Positions 35,305 to 43,739 of a stretch of 64,000 nt of DNA are shown here, one piece after another; the stretch's first letter is position 1; every line of letters begins with the position of its first letter. Where the stretch lies: contig JBDHXF010000007.1 of NCBI GenBank assembly GCA_039810585.1, positions 28,865-92,864 of the forward strand. The letters run 5' to 3'. This stretch comes from JBBATK01 sp039810585 (GTDB lineage: Bacteria; Bacteroidota; Ignavibacteria; Kapaibacteriales; NICIL-2). The notes under the pieces were generated by a model. It was not told the DNA's origin. It did no database searches and saw only the letters and a list, made by a program, of their open reading frames with translations. Position numbers and translations under genes: made by a program.

Positions 35305-37866
35305 ATGTGTACCTTACACAGTCGGCTGTTCGTGCTCTCTGTCCTGCTTGTAGTCTGCAGCCTGCCATTGAGTGCATCCGATACCCTTCACATCATCAGC
35401 AGCGATTTTGTTGATAGTTACTCGTTGCTTAAAGACTACATACTTCAAGACTCATACCTGGACGCCGGAACACAGTGTGCCTATGCCGCTTATGTTCTCA
35501 ACCTACCAGGTTCACACCCTGATACGTCGCGATCGGATATCATCCTACGCAAGTGGGACGCCACAACGGCTACGCTTCTGTGGCAACACCGGCACACCAT
35601 GGATGTGGACTCCATCCACAGTTTCAATGTACACTTCGTCGTGTCAAACGGCGCGCTGTCATTGGCATATGTGCGCCAAGACAGTGTGTTGGAACTGTAT
35701 GACGTTGAAAGTGGAAGCATTCGGACTATTAACCTTTCCCTTCGTTTTGCCGGCACGACAGGCCCGGCCTACACGATCAGTTCCGACAAACGCTTTGCTC
35801 GAATTCAAAGCTCGCTTGGAGCCACGGATGTCGTAGACTTTGACCGACGTATCGAGCTTCCTCAAAACCGAGATCCTAAGCTTAACAGCACTGCTACATT
35901 GCTGGATGTTGAGTCTGACATTGGCTGTTTTCCCGTCGATACCAATAACGATTCCCTGTGGTATGAGATACGAGACCTACACACGTTGGCAGTAATAGAC
36001 ACGCTTGGATTTGCTCAAGGTGTATTCTTCGATGACATCCGTGGAACCTTTGTTCAGACCTCGAACAACATGGTGAAATGCACACGACTACGAGATGCCA
36101 GAGTTGCGAGTTACGAGGCAACATCCGCGCTACGCTGGGCTTGTTTTTCCGCAGATGGTCGACAACTCGTCGTTGCGGCCGCGAGCGACTCCGCCTTTGT
36201 GGTTGACATTGCGACTCAACACACCGTGGCAGTGATGGCCAACGTCAACTTTCACACCGATCCTCACCGGATTAGCGTTTCGCCACGTCAACCCTTCCTT
36301 GTTTATGGTCGAGGCGATAGCTGCGTACTGTTCAATCTGACAACTCTCAGTCCGGTATGCACCGTTCCGACATTCGATAGTCCTTCCTCTCCCTATGGAC
36401 AATGGCCGGATCAAGGAACCACCATTCTCCACATCAGTTATACTCTGTTTTATTACGTCACGGACGCCGGAGTATTTGCCGTTCGTGATGAGCAGTACGC
36501 AATGATGGACACAGTGCATCACGTTGGCCTCAGTGTGGACGTCTCAAGTCATGTTCTGCAACTGCGCACTGCAACAAAACAATTTTCGTTGGAACAGAGT
36601 CTCGATCGCAACAGTCTTTCTGCGTTCATTATCCAGACTACTGAAATTGAGGCAGGCAGGAGATATGCCCTGCTCGTGAAGCCATGGGCAATCGCGCAAA
36701 GAGTGGTACTGTACGATGTGACTCTTGACAGTTTGGTTGCAAGCTTCGTGCCGCGCTACCCGGTCAAGTACGGCCAAGTTTTTTACAGTCCGCGCTCTCA
36801 GCACATTGCGCTCGTAGATCAGGCAAATAAACTCTACGTTCTTGATTCCAAAACCTTGGTGTTGTTAGACTCCATGCAGTTTGACCGGAACGTCAGCGCG
36901 GCATGCTTTTCACCCGTCACGGACCGTCTTGTTCTTGCTTTCGAGGACAGTACGATCGTTGAATTTTCCATGACGAGCACACAACCACTCATCACTGAAA
37001 AATCTCATGCTTTAGTGTTTGCGATGGTGTTTGACTCAAGCGGACAACACATAGCAGCGTACACCGACCGGAATTCTTTGGCATTCTTTGAGTACAGCGT
37101 ATTCGATTTGTCCTATCGACCATTTGGCTCCTTCGCCTTTAGCGACTCCCGCTTTCGTGGTGGATCCACGGTCTTCCGCTACAGTGCCCATAATCGTTAT
37201 GTACTCAGTCCCTCGGGTATCATCGATCGTATAAGCGGCACGTGTTTTCCCGGACCGGACGAGGACTATAGCTCCGCCTATCGTTACGCCGGTGTGATGT
37301 ACAACGATAGCGTTCTCGTCATGTCTGTTCGCAACAAGGGAATCATGATCTATTCACCGAGCGATAACTCCACACGCTTTGAAGCCATTGAAGGTGTGTG
37401 CTATGCACACCCGACGCGCGAATTGATATACGTTGAAGATTCAGCGTCCCATGTACTCAGCATCTACAATGCACGCAGCTTCAGTGCTCTCAGCTCGATT
37501 CGGCTTGGCAGCGCTATTTCATCCATACAGTGGAGTGACAGTAGTAATGTGCTCTGCATTCGCGATACTGTTGGCGTGGTGTATTTATGGTCACCACAGA
37601 ATCTATCGAACAGTGTCACCGCCGTTGACACTCCATCCGAAACGCTGCCTTTGCCGTGTTGGAAGATCGCTCTTTCGCAGCCGGAGCTGGTTCTCCCAAC
37701 CATGGAGATTCAACGCGCGCATGTTTACAACGCACTGGGTATCGAAATTCCCTGTCGCGTTGACGAACACCGAGTGCGATTTGAGACGACGACGAAGGCT
37801 CTGTTTTCTGTCCTCGCCACCGACAGCTCAGGTCATACCCGCCGCGTGATCTGCGAACTCTACTAA
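35305..37866 (+). CDS. Secreted beta-propeller-like protein with probable T9SS tail
   Basis: 853 residues. Signal peptide SRLFVLSVLLVVCSLPLSA. The rest is repeated beta blades with WD/YVTN-like character, for example LALVDQANKLYVLDSKTLVLL, ACFSPVTDRLVLAFEDSTIVEF, and IQWSDSSNVLCIRDTVGVVYLWS. The C-terminal 50 residues (AHVYNALGIEIPCRVDEHRV, then FSVLATDSSGHTRRVICEL) look like a degenerate T9SS type A sorting domain. Expected to be secreted and cell-surface-attached. Function unknown; a ligand-binding or structural role is plausible. Confidence 0.75.
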   Translation: MCTLHSRLFVLSVLLVVCSLPLSASDTLHIISSDFVDSYSLLKDYILQDSYLDAGTQCAYAAYVLNLPGSHPDTSRSDIILRKWDATTATLLWQHRHTMDVDSIHSFNVHFVVSNGALSLAYVRQDSVLELYDVESGSIRTINLSLRFAGTTGPAYTISSDKRFARIQSSLGATDVVDFDRRIELPQNRDPKLNSTATLLDVESDIGCFPVDTNNDSLWYEIRDLHTLAVIDTLGFAQGVFFDDIRGTFVQTSNNMVKCTRLRDARVASYEATSALRWACFSADGRQLVVAAASDSAFVVDIATQHTVAVMANVNFHTDPHRISVSPRQPFLVYGRGDSCVLFNLTTLSPVCTVPTFDSPSSPYGQWPDQGTTILHISYTLFYYVTDAGVFAVRDEQYAMMDTVHHVGLSVDVSSHVLQLRTATKQFSLEQSLDRNSLSAFIIQTTEIEAGRRYALLVKPWAIAQRVVLYDVTLDSLVASFVPRYPVKYGQVFYSPRSQHIALVDQANKLYVLDSKTLVLLDSMQFDRNVSAACFSPVTDRLVLAFEDSTIVEFSMTSTQPLITEKSHALVFAMVFDSSGQHIAAYTDRNSLAFFEYSVFDLSYRPFGSFAFSDSRFRGGSTVFRYSAHNRYVLSPSGIIDRISGTCFPGPDEDYSSAYRYAGVMYNDSVLVMSVRNKGIMIYSPSDNSTRFEAIEGVCYAHPTRELIYVEDSASHVLSIYNARSFSALSSIRLGSAISSIQWSDSSNVLCIRDTVGVVYLWSPQNLSNSVTAVDTPSETLPLPCWKIALSQPELVLPTMEIQRAHVYNALGIEIPCRVDEHRVRFETTTKALFSVLATDSSGHTRRVICELY

Positions 37867-38079
37867 CTACTTTGGCTGCTTCCCGATGAGCAACGCCGGC
37901 ACTGCAGAGACCTGCCGGCGTTGCCCATTCCCTTAACGCATTGATCTCATGCAGAGGTTGGTGTCGGTCATTTCAGCAGCATTGTCAGCTTGGTGCACCA
38001 TCGAGTGAACGCTACCTAACCGTCAACGAGACGCCTACGCAAGGTTGGCGTATGACCGGAGGCACTACATAGTTTTTAA

Positions 38080-38097
38080 TAAGACAAATTTATCTTA
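38080..38097. promoter_or_regulatory. Candidate operator palindrome
   Basis: TAAGACA-AATT-TATCTTA: the TAAGATA-N4-TATCTTA pattern with one mismatch, about 155 nt upstream of the GloVer-repeat gene. Similar palindromes are at 7693 and 15674. Confidence 0.35.
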
Positions 38098-38186
38098 ATT
38101 TAGAGCGATTCCTACTCCTTCGATTCGATGAATCACGAAGCAAAAGAGTGTGTGCCAACATAAGTGGTGTTGCTGACTACTCTTTG

Positions 38187-38213
38187 TTCGTGAGCAGCTT
38201 CGCTGCGCACGAA
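38187..38213. repeat. Extragenic hairpin, loop TTC
   Basis: Twelve-nt arms (TTCGTGAGCAGC mirrored with one mismatch) around the 3-nt loop TTC, upstream of the GloVer gene. A member of the three-base-loop hairpin set. Confidence 0.55.
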
Positions 38214-38252
38214 TAAGAACGACACTTGCTTTCACTCTCATTTGGAGGAATT

Positions 38253-40217
38253 ATGAAGACCTTGGTACTTGTATTGATGATCGTCAGCGCAACCCTCAGC
38301 GCACGAGGAACGAGCGACAGCCTTGTCGACGAACAAAAACAATTGTGGGGAATGACCGCATTAGGTGGCGCAAACAACGATGGGGTGATTTATAAAATTG
38401 ACCGACAGGGTTCGAAGTATGTCGTAAAGCACAGTTTTGTGGCTCAAGGGCCAAACAACTCTCGTCCGAACGCTTCTCTCGTACAAGCCTCAAATTCCAA
38501 ACTGTATGGCGTGACGTATTATGGAGGTGTTGATGACTGCGGAACGATATTTGAGTTCGACCCTCCCACCGGCGCATTTAGTGTTCGAGCAGAGTTTTCG
38601 GGATTGGAAAAGGGGCGCTATCCAAATGGGAACTTAGTGGAGGCTGCAGATGGAAATCTCTATGGTCTCACCGCTGCAGGTGGTGACAGCGATGTGGGCG
38701 TGATCTTTCGATTTAATCCGACAACAGGCGACATCACTAAGCTCTTCAGTTTCGATGCTCATCTCCGAGGGAAGACGCCCATGGCAGCACTGCTTATTGC
38801 CAAAGATGGCAAGTTGTATGGAATGACTAGTCTTGGCGGCACAAAAGATCAGGGAGTGATCTTTAGCTACGACATTGCCAAGAACGAGGAGAGCACCTTG
38901 GCTAGCTTTGACGAAGCAGTGAACGGGAGCAACCCCTATGGCTCACTTGTGCAAGCAGACGATGGCATGATGTATGGTCTGTGTTATACCGGTGGGACAA
39001 ACAATGCCGGAACCTTGTTCCAGTTTAATCCCACCACTGCCCTCATTAGCAAGAAGATTGAGTTTGACAACGCTGACAACGGTGGAAATCCAACAGGAAC
39101 ATTATTTGCCGCAACTGATGGTCTGCTCTACGGTGTAGCGCAGGCGGGTGGTTCGCACAGTGCCGGTATTCTGTTTTCCTATGATCCGGTCACATCAGCA
39201 TTCAGCAAAAAGGTTGACTTTGATGAACAGCCCAATGGCTCTGTTCCGCTTGGGTCGTTAGTGCAGAATATAGACGGACTATTGTTTGGCATGTGCTCAA
39301 TGGGAGGTAAGGACAGCGGTCCTTTGAGCTTGGGGACGCTGTTCACATACGACATCGGAACGAACACTCTCAACACCCGACTGCAGTTTGACGGCAGCAA
39401 TGGAGCAAATCCCGAGTACACGAACCTGATTGAAATTCCGGTGACGATTAAGACGTCGACCGATGCAGCCTCTCCATGTGTGGGCGCGATGCTCCATGTA
39501 TCGTACACCATCGCCGGAGCCTACGATGATGATAATGTGTTCAGTGTGCAACTCTCCGATGCTGACGGATCGTTTGCAAATCCGGTCGTGATCGGCTCCT
39601 CGTCTACAAGTCAGGCAGGAAGTATTGATGCCACCATCCCCATCTCCACACCCGCCGGCTCTCACTACCGTGTACGCGTAGTGGCCACGGGACCGGTGGT
39701 GATTGGATCTGACAATGGATCGGATGTTGTCATCAACGCTTTGCCTGAAGCTTCCATAACAGTCAGCGGGGATACCTTGGACGCCACGCTCGCCGGAATG
39801 GCCTACGCCTGGTACAATTGTGCCTCCATGACTGCTCCCATTAGCGGTGCAACCAATCAGCGGTTTATTGTAGCCGAAAGCGGCGACTATGCAGTACAAG
39901 TCACAAACCCGGGCACGGGTTGCTCAGCCCTCTCGTCGTGCGTGAATGTGATAAGCAGTGAAGTGGACAACAACTCCGCGAACGAATGGAGCCTTCGTCC
40001 CAATCCAGCTCGGTCTGTTCTTACTCTCGTCGCGCCGAATGACTTGCCTTATTCCGTAGACCTGATATCCGCCCGTGGTCAGGAGGTTGTACACATGGAG
40101 TCACAAACCACACAATGGAGTATTCCTGTGGACTTTCTTCCCGCCGGCGTGTACGCGCTAGTGATACACAGCTCGAAAGGTGCGAGCATTGTCAAAACGT
40201 GGGTAAAAGTAGATTGA
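38253..40217 (+). CDS. GloVer-repeat T9SS-secreted surface protein
   Basis: 654 residues with a GGAGGAATT ribosome site. Signal peptide MKTLVLVLMIVSATLSA. Residues about 30-390 hold some eight tandem repeats of the GloVer type (pattern LYG[MV]T..GG....G.[IL]F.[FY]DP, e.g. LYGVTYYGGVDDCGTIFEFD and LYGLTAAGGDSDVGVIFRFN). A beta-rich Ig-like middle follows. The last 75 residues are a T9SS type A sorting domain (EWSLRPNPARSVLTL, then VYALVIHSSKG and a final VKTWVKVD). It should be exported through the Por system and displayed or released. Confidence 0.9.
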   Translation: MKTLVLVLMIVSATLSARGTSDSLVDEQKQLWGMTALGGANNDGVIYKIDRQGSKYVVKHSFVAQGPNNSRPNASLVQASNSKLYGVTYYGGVDDCGTIFEFDPPTGAFSVRAEFSGLEKGRYPNGNLVEAADGNLYGLTAAGGDSDVGVIFRFNPTTGDITKLFSFDAHLRGKTPMAALLIAKDGKLYGMTSLGGTKDQGVIFSYDIAKNEESTLASFDEAVNGSNPYGSLVQADDGMMYGLCYTGGTNNAGTLFQFNPTTALISKKIEFDNADNGGNPTGTLFAATDGLLYGVAQAGGSHSAGILFSYDPVTSAFSKKVDFDEQPNGSVPLGSLVQNIDGLLFGMCSMGGKDSGPLSLGTLFTYDIGTNTLNTRLQFDGSNGANPEYTNLIEIPVTIKTSTDAASPCVGAMLHVSYTIAGAYDDDNVFSVQLSDADGSFANPVVIGSSSTSQAGSIDATIPISTPAGSHYRVRVVATGPVVIGSDNGSDVVINALPEASITVSGDTLDATLAGMAYAWYNCASMTAPISGATNQRFIVAESGDYAVQVTNPGTGCSALSSCVNVISSEVDNNSANEWSLRPNPARSVLTLVAPNDLPYSVDLISARGQEVVHMESQTTQWSIPVDFLPAGVYALVIHSSKGASIVKTWVKVD

Positions 40218-40237
40218 ATGTGAACGCTCCAACTTGT

Positions 40238-40261
40238 AGGGACAGAAAATTTTCTGTCCCT
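40238..40261. terminator. Bidirectional terminator between convergent genes
   Basis: A perfect 24-nt palindrome with 12-nt arms (AGGGACAGAAAA mirrored), T-rich at its centre, between genes ending at 40217 and 40268. Confidence 0.75.
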
Positions 40262-40267
40262 TCGTGT

Positions 40268-41737
40268 TTACACCGACTTTAACACCACCACCGTTTCAAG
40301 CGACGGTGTACCGGCAAACATATCAAGAGCGAATGCAGTTGCCGGGATATATCCGGCTTTCTTCCAATCCCTCAGGGCACGCGGAATTTCTTCTATGGCG
40401 CAGAAAATGTGGATGACCATCGCCGGCGTTCGTTCGGCGAGAGTTTGAATGACGTCGCTTGCACAGCCTTGACGTGGCGGATCTAGCAACACGACCTCGT
40501 CTTTTGCGTCCACCGGCGGTAGCAGACGTTTCAATTTCTCCGGTGTTATGAAGCTCTGGCTAAAGTGCATCGCTGCCATGCTGTGGCCAGCCCGTTTGCG
40601 TCGTGCATATAATTCCTTGGCCGATGCAATACCTTCCGCAGATGAATCAAGGCCGACACTTTCAGAGAAGTGCGTGGACAAGCAATGCGAAAACACACCG
40701 TATCCACAGTAACAATCGAGTAAGCGTCCGTTGGAATGTTTTGGGACTAAGGTTTCAATGTGATTCACCAGCTCCTGCAGCATGGGCAGGTTGACTTGTG
40801 AGAACGAAAAGGGACTCACTCGAAAACGAATAGCGGAAATACTGAGCTGGAGGAAGTCAAAGCCAAAGAGCTTCTTCACTCGCAGCGAGCCCGGCTCGAT
40901 GTCCTTTTGATCCAGATAGTACTCGGATTCACTCGGATCATGATAGAGCCATGCACAGACCACGTTGAATTCCGAATTCTCCAGATGTGCACTGAGCTGA
41001 CGGGCTTTTCGCACGATGTCGCCCGAGAGTGTCTTCACGTTGAGGATCACCGCGCGCTCGCCGGTGTCGCGAATGACAATGCCATTCATGTTTTCGGCGA
41101 GGATTCGGTAGGTCGGCTGCACGAGCTTTTGTGCCAACAGAGTGTACAGCTCATAGTGCGCCTTTGGTTCGATGGCAGATTGTACGACACGGATTTCGCC
41201 GCGGTCCAATCGCACATTGCGAACCTGATCTCCGAAGCCGAGGAATATTCCGCCTCGCTGCATAAACATTGTGCGCTTTGTCGTGGCACGATAGCCACGT
41301 GGTTGCGGCGCTGCGACGAAATTCTTGACCTCTCCGGCAAAACCCTGACGTTTCCACCATTCGCGAAACTCACGCGCTTTGTGCTGGCGCTCTTTGTCGT
41401 AGGGCATCTCTGCCAACGATTCCACACGCTGTGCCGAAGCCTGACCTCGCTCCGCTGCAACCGCCCTCTGCAACCGCTGTGCAAAGCTGTCTGAGCTATC
41501 CTTCGATCGTGCAAACACAGGTCTGGCTCCGCGCTCGCCTTGCGCTGCTCTTGAGCCCAGCGTATCAGATTCTTTTTGTTTCATTGCGGGCCGGTGCTGT
41601 GAACTCCTGGCTCCGGTCTCGGCTGTACGCGGAGTCGAGTGCACCGAGGATCGGCCGCCACGCACTGTCCCTGACGGAGCCTCGCGTTGTTTCCTGCGTT
41701 GTTGTGCTCCTTCACTCCCTTGCTTGCCTTGCTTCAT
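40268..41737 (-). CDS. TrmA/RlmD-like class I SAM RNA m5U methyltransferase
   Basis: 489 residues. The N-terminal 110 are low-complexity, Arg/Gln/Ser/Glu-rich and probably disordered. The body is a class I methyltransferase of the m5U type: LLDCYCGYGVFSHCLS, VGLDSSAEGIASAKELY, VVLLDPPRQGCASDVIQ. The segment IHIFCAIEEIPRALRDW sits where the family's catalytic Cys (usual SCNP) is found, with the Cys retained. No N-terminal iron-sulfur CxxxxxCxxC motif of RlmD is obvious. Predicted substrate: rRNA or tRNA uridine. The basic tail could aid RNA binding. Confidence 0.82.
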   Translation of the reverse strand: MKQGKQGSEGAQQRRKQREAPSGTVRGGRSSVHSTPRTAETGARSSQHRPAMKQKESDTLGSRAAQGERGARPVFARSKDSSDSFAQRLQRAVAAERGQASAQRVESLAEMPYDKERQHKAREFREWWKRQGFAGEVKNFVAAPQPRGYRATTKRTMFMQRGGIFLGFGDQVRNVRLDRGEIRVVQSAIEPKAHYELYTLLAQKLVQPTYRILAENMNGIVIRDTGERAVILNVKTLSGDIVRKARQLSAHLENSEFNVVCAWLYHDPSESEYYLDQKDIEPGSLRVKKLFGFDFLQLSISAIRFRVSPFSFSQVNLPMLQELVNHIETLVPKHSNGRLLDCYCGYGVFSHCLSTHFSESVGLDSSAEGIASAKELYARRKRAGHSMAAMHFSQSFITPEKLKRLLPPVDAKDEVVLLDPPRQGCASDVIQTLAERTPAMVIHIFCAIEEIPRALRDWKKAGYIPATAFALDMFAGTPSLETVVVLKSV

Positions 41738-41957
41738 GGATGCTCCTACTCATTGCTCCCACCGGACATTCCGGTTGCGAGTGTATTGATTCGAGATGCA
41801 AATTAACGATCGCAGACTGCTCCGTGCCCCGAGCGAGGAACTCGGGTGACATCTGCACATGCTGCAGAGGCCGAATAATACACGCCGCCTTCGGCGTCAA
41901 TCTTGTTCTCTAGAAAAGCAGAGTTCATATTATGATGAGGCTCAACGCAGGTATTTC

Positions 41958-43739
41958 TTAGGGCCACCACTCAGCGTACCCGGCTTGCACAGCGACGGCT
42001 GTATCTGGCTCTAAGGAGAGAGTAGCAATATTTATGGCAGTTGGATCGGAAGTTGGGTCGGAAGTTGGATCGGAAGTTGGCTTTATACTTCCACTCACAA
42101 CAGCACGAGAAGCCCCGCGCATTGATCCAGGACCGGAACTCTGACCGTTCAAGGAATTGGAGCGGGGTGCACAAGGTGTATTGGACAATGCAGAGGATTC
42201 CGGACGAAACTCTGCGTCGAGTCGTAGGGCAATCACACCAGGTTTGACGACGAGGCTGCGCTTCATTGCAGATGAGACGTACACACACTCAACGTGATCG
42301 CTATACACGAATTGGACGGAGCGACAGTGAAGTATTGCAGTGTCGACACTGAGCGACATTGGATTTGTCGACACCGGAACGTGCAATAGCACTTTCAGTC
42401 GACCATGTTGCGAAGCAACGCACGAATAAGAAATCCCAATGCGAAGATTATGTGAGCTATCCGGCAGGACTTGTAGCGGACTGACGATCGATCCCACATG
42501 TCGACGAGCACATGTAGATACCTCCTGTTTGCGAAGGCGATTGTCGAGTTCCTTTATGCCCTCGGTGTGCAGCGCTATCAGCTGATCAAGACACAGCGAG
42601 AAGTAGCCGGTATTGTCAACGTTGCACAGTTCAGGCAGAACTTTGCGTACATCTTGTGCGATAAAGCCGAGTTGCTCATTGGCGAGAGCGGCGCGCCAAC
42701 GGAAACGACATCCTTGAAGTTGACGAATGGTGCCTAAGGCATCGACGAGAGGATGAATGTGATTTTTCAACCTGATGTCTGATGAGTGTTGCCAGCCACT
42801 TGTGGTGTAGGTGCCGGTGCTGGAACCGTTGTACACGGTGAGAAAATTGGAGAGACTTGTCGTCTTACCGATGCCCACATGGCCGGATACGATGAGGCCG
42901 TTATTTGGCGCCGATACTTCGCGATACGAAGCTCCCACCGACATTTCGCCATTCATTGCCAGTTTATTCGGGATGGTGGTTCCGGTCATATTATTACCGA
43001 CAAGCGTATTGCCGTTCACCAGATCGAAGGTAATTCCTCCTTCCGCAATTCCGGATGGAATACATCCAGCTGCCCCGTGGTTGCCGTAGTAATTTGGATT
43101 AATACCCACATTAAGATCGCGAGTGCTTCCGCCGGAATTTTTTGCAATACACTGTAATCCCACTGAACCGGAGTTTGTCGTATTCTCACCCCAAAATGCG
43201 GTGCATGCGTCACTCAGATCCGTTAGCGTTGATGAACTTCCCCCTACGACGCTGTGTATCGAACTCTGCGGGGATGCAGTTCCAATGCCGAGGAAATGTG
43301 AGGAGCTGTTCCATGCAAAGGCCGAGTCTTGGCCAAGCACGTTTGAAGCCGACCAAAACGTTACGAAGTCCGTCGCTCCGCCGCCGGAAATCGACGCCGG
43401 ATTGACAAAACCTAAACTGTCCGTACTCCCACTACTCACACGACACGCAAGAATCTGATTGAGGGAGCCCGGACTCAGTGGCCACACCAAGCGATAACTG
43501 CTCGAAAGCGCGGATGTGGTGCCGATGCCCAGCCAATGCTCTCCCGAGCCTGTGCTCGGAACATTGAGCACGAGAGTACTGCGAGAGCTCGAGAACGGCG
43601 ACTGCGCGTAGATATTGTGCAGGCAACACATCGCAGCGCACACCACGAAAGTGGCAATCAGAGTGCGACGCGAAGCGCGTTCCGTGGCCGGAACTTGACT
43701 CATGCGCGACGCAGATGAAGGATTCAAAAGCTTGGTCAT
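41958..43739 (-). CDS. Surface protein with S74 intramolecular chaperone domain and SDPT repeat
   Basis: 593 residues. A hydrophobic segment (LIATFVVCAAMCCLHNIYA) near residue 30 probably ends a signal peptide. The middle is Gly/Ser/Asn-rich beta structure shared with the neighbour (STLVLNVPSTGSGEHWLGIG). An S74 peptidase/chaperone domain starts near residue 320: HSSDIRLKNHIHPLVDALG and LGFIAQDVRKVLPEL. The C-terminal region has a coding microsatellite (tandem SDPT, 42041-42080). The S74 domain usually cleaves itself and helps a trimeric fibre fold. It overlaps the next gene upstream by ATGA. Confidence 0.75.
   Translation of the reverse strand: MTKLLNPSSASRMSQVPATERASRRTLIATFVVCAAMCCLHNIYAQSPFSSSRSTLVLNVPSTGSGEHWLGIGTTSALSSSYRLVWPLSPGSLNQILACRVSSGSTDSLGFVNPASISGGGATDFVTFWSASNVLGQDSAFAWNSSSHFLGIGTASPQSSIHSVVGGSSSTLTDLSDACTAFWGENTTNSGSVGLQCIAKNSGGSTRDLNVGINPNYYGNHGAAGCIPSGIAEGGITFDLVNGNTLVGNNMTGTTIPNKLAMNGEMSVGASYREVSAPNNGLIVSGHVGIGKTTSLSNFLTVYNGSSTGTYTTSGWQHSSDIRLKNHIHPLVDALGTIRQLQGCRFRWRAALANEQLGFIAQDVRKVLPELCNVDNTGYFSLCLDQLIALHTEGIKELDNRLRKQEVSTCARRHVGSIVSPLQVLPDSSHNLRIGISYSCVASQHGRLKVLLHVPVSTNPMSLSVDTAILHCRSVQFVYSDHVECVYVSSAMKRSLVVKPGVIALRLDAEFRPESSALSNTPCAPRSNSLNGQSSGPGSMRGASRAVVSGSIKPTSDPTSDPTSDPTAINIATLSLEPDTAVAVQAGYAEWWP
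42041..42080. repeat. 12-bp tandem repeat within a coding region
   Basis: About 3.3 copies of TTGG[AG]TCGGAAG encode a repeated Ser-Asp-Pro-Thr run on the minus strand. The 12-bp unit keeps frame, so copy-number change would alter length without a frameshift. Confidence 0.75.

Larger units (their letters stand above)
37867..38252. other. Intergenic region with hairpins and a candidate operator
   Basis: Holds a terminator-like hairpin at 37891-37923 (CAACGCCGGCA mirrored, 11-nt arms), a palindrome at 38080-38097 and a hairpin at 38187-38213. The palindrome is listed separately as a candidate operator. No gene seen. Confidence 0.6.
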
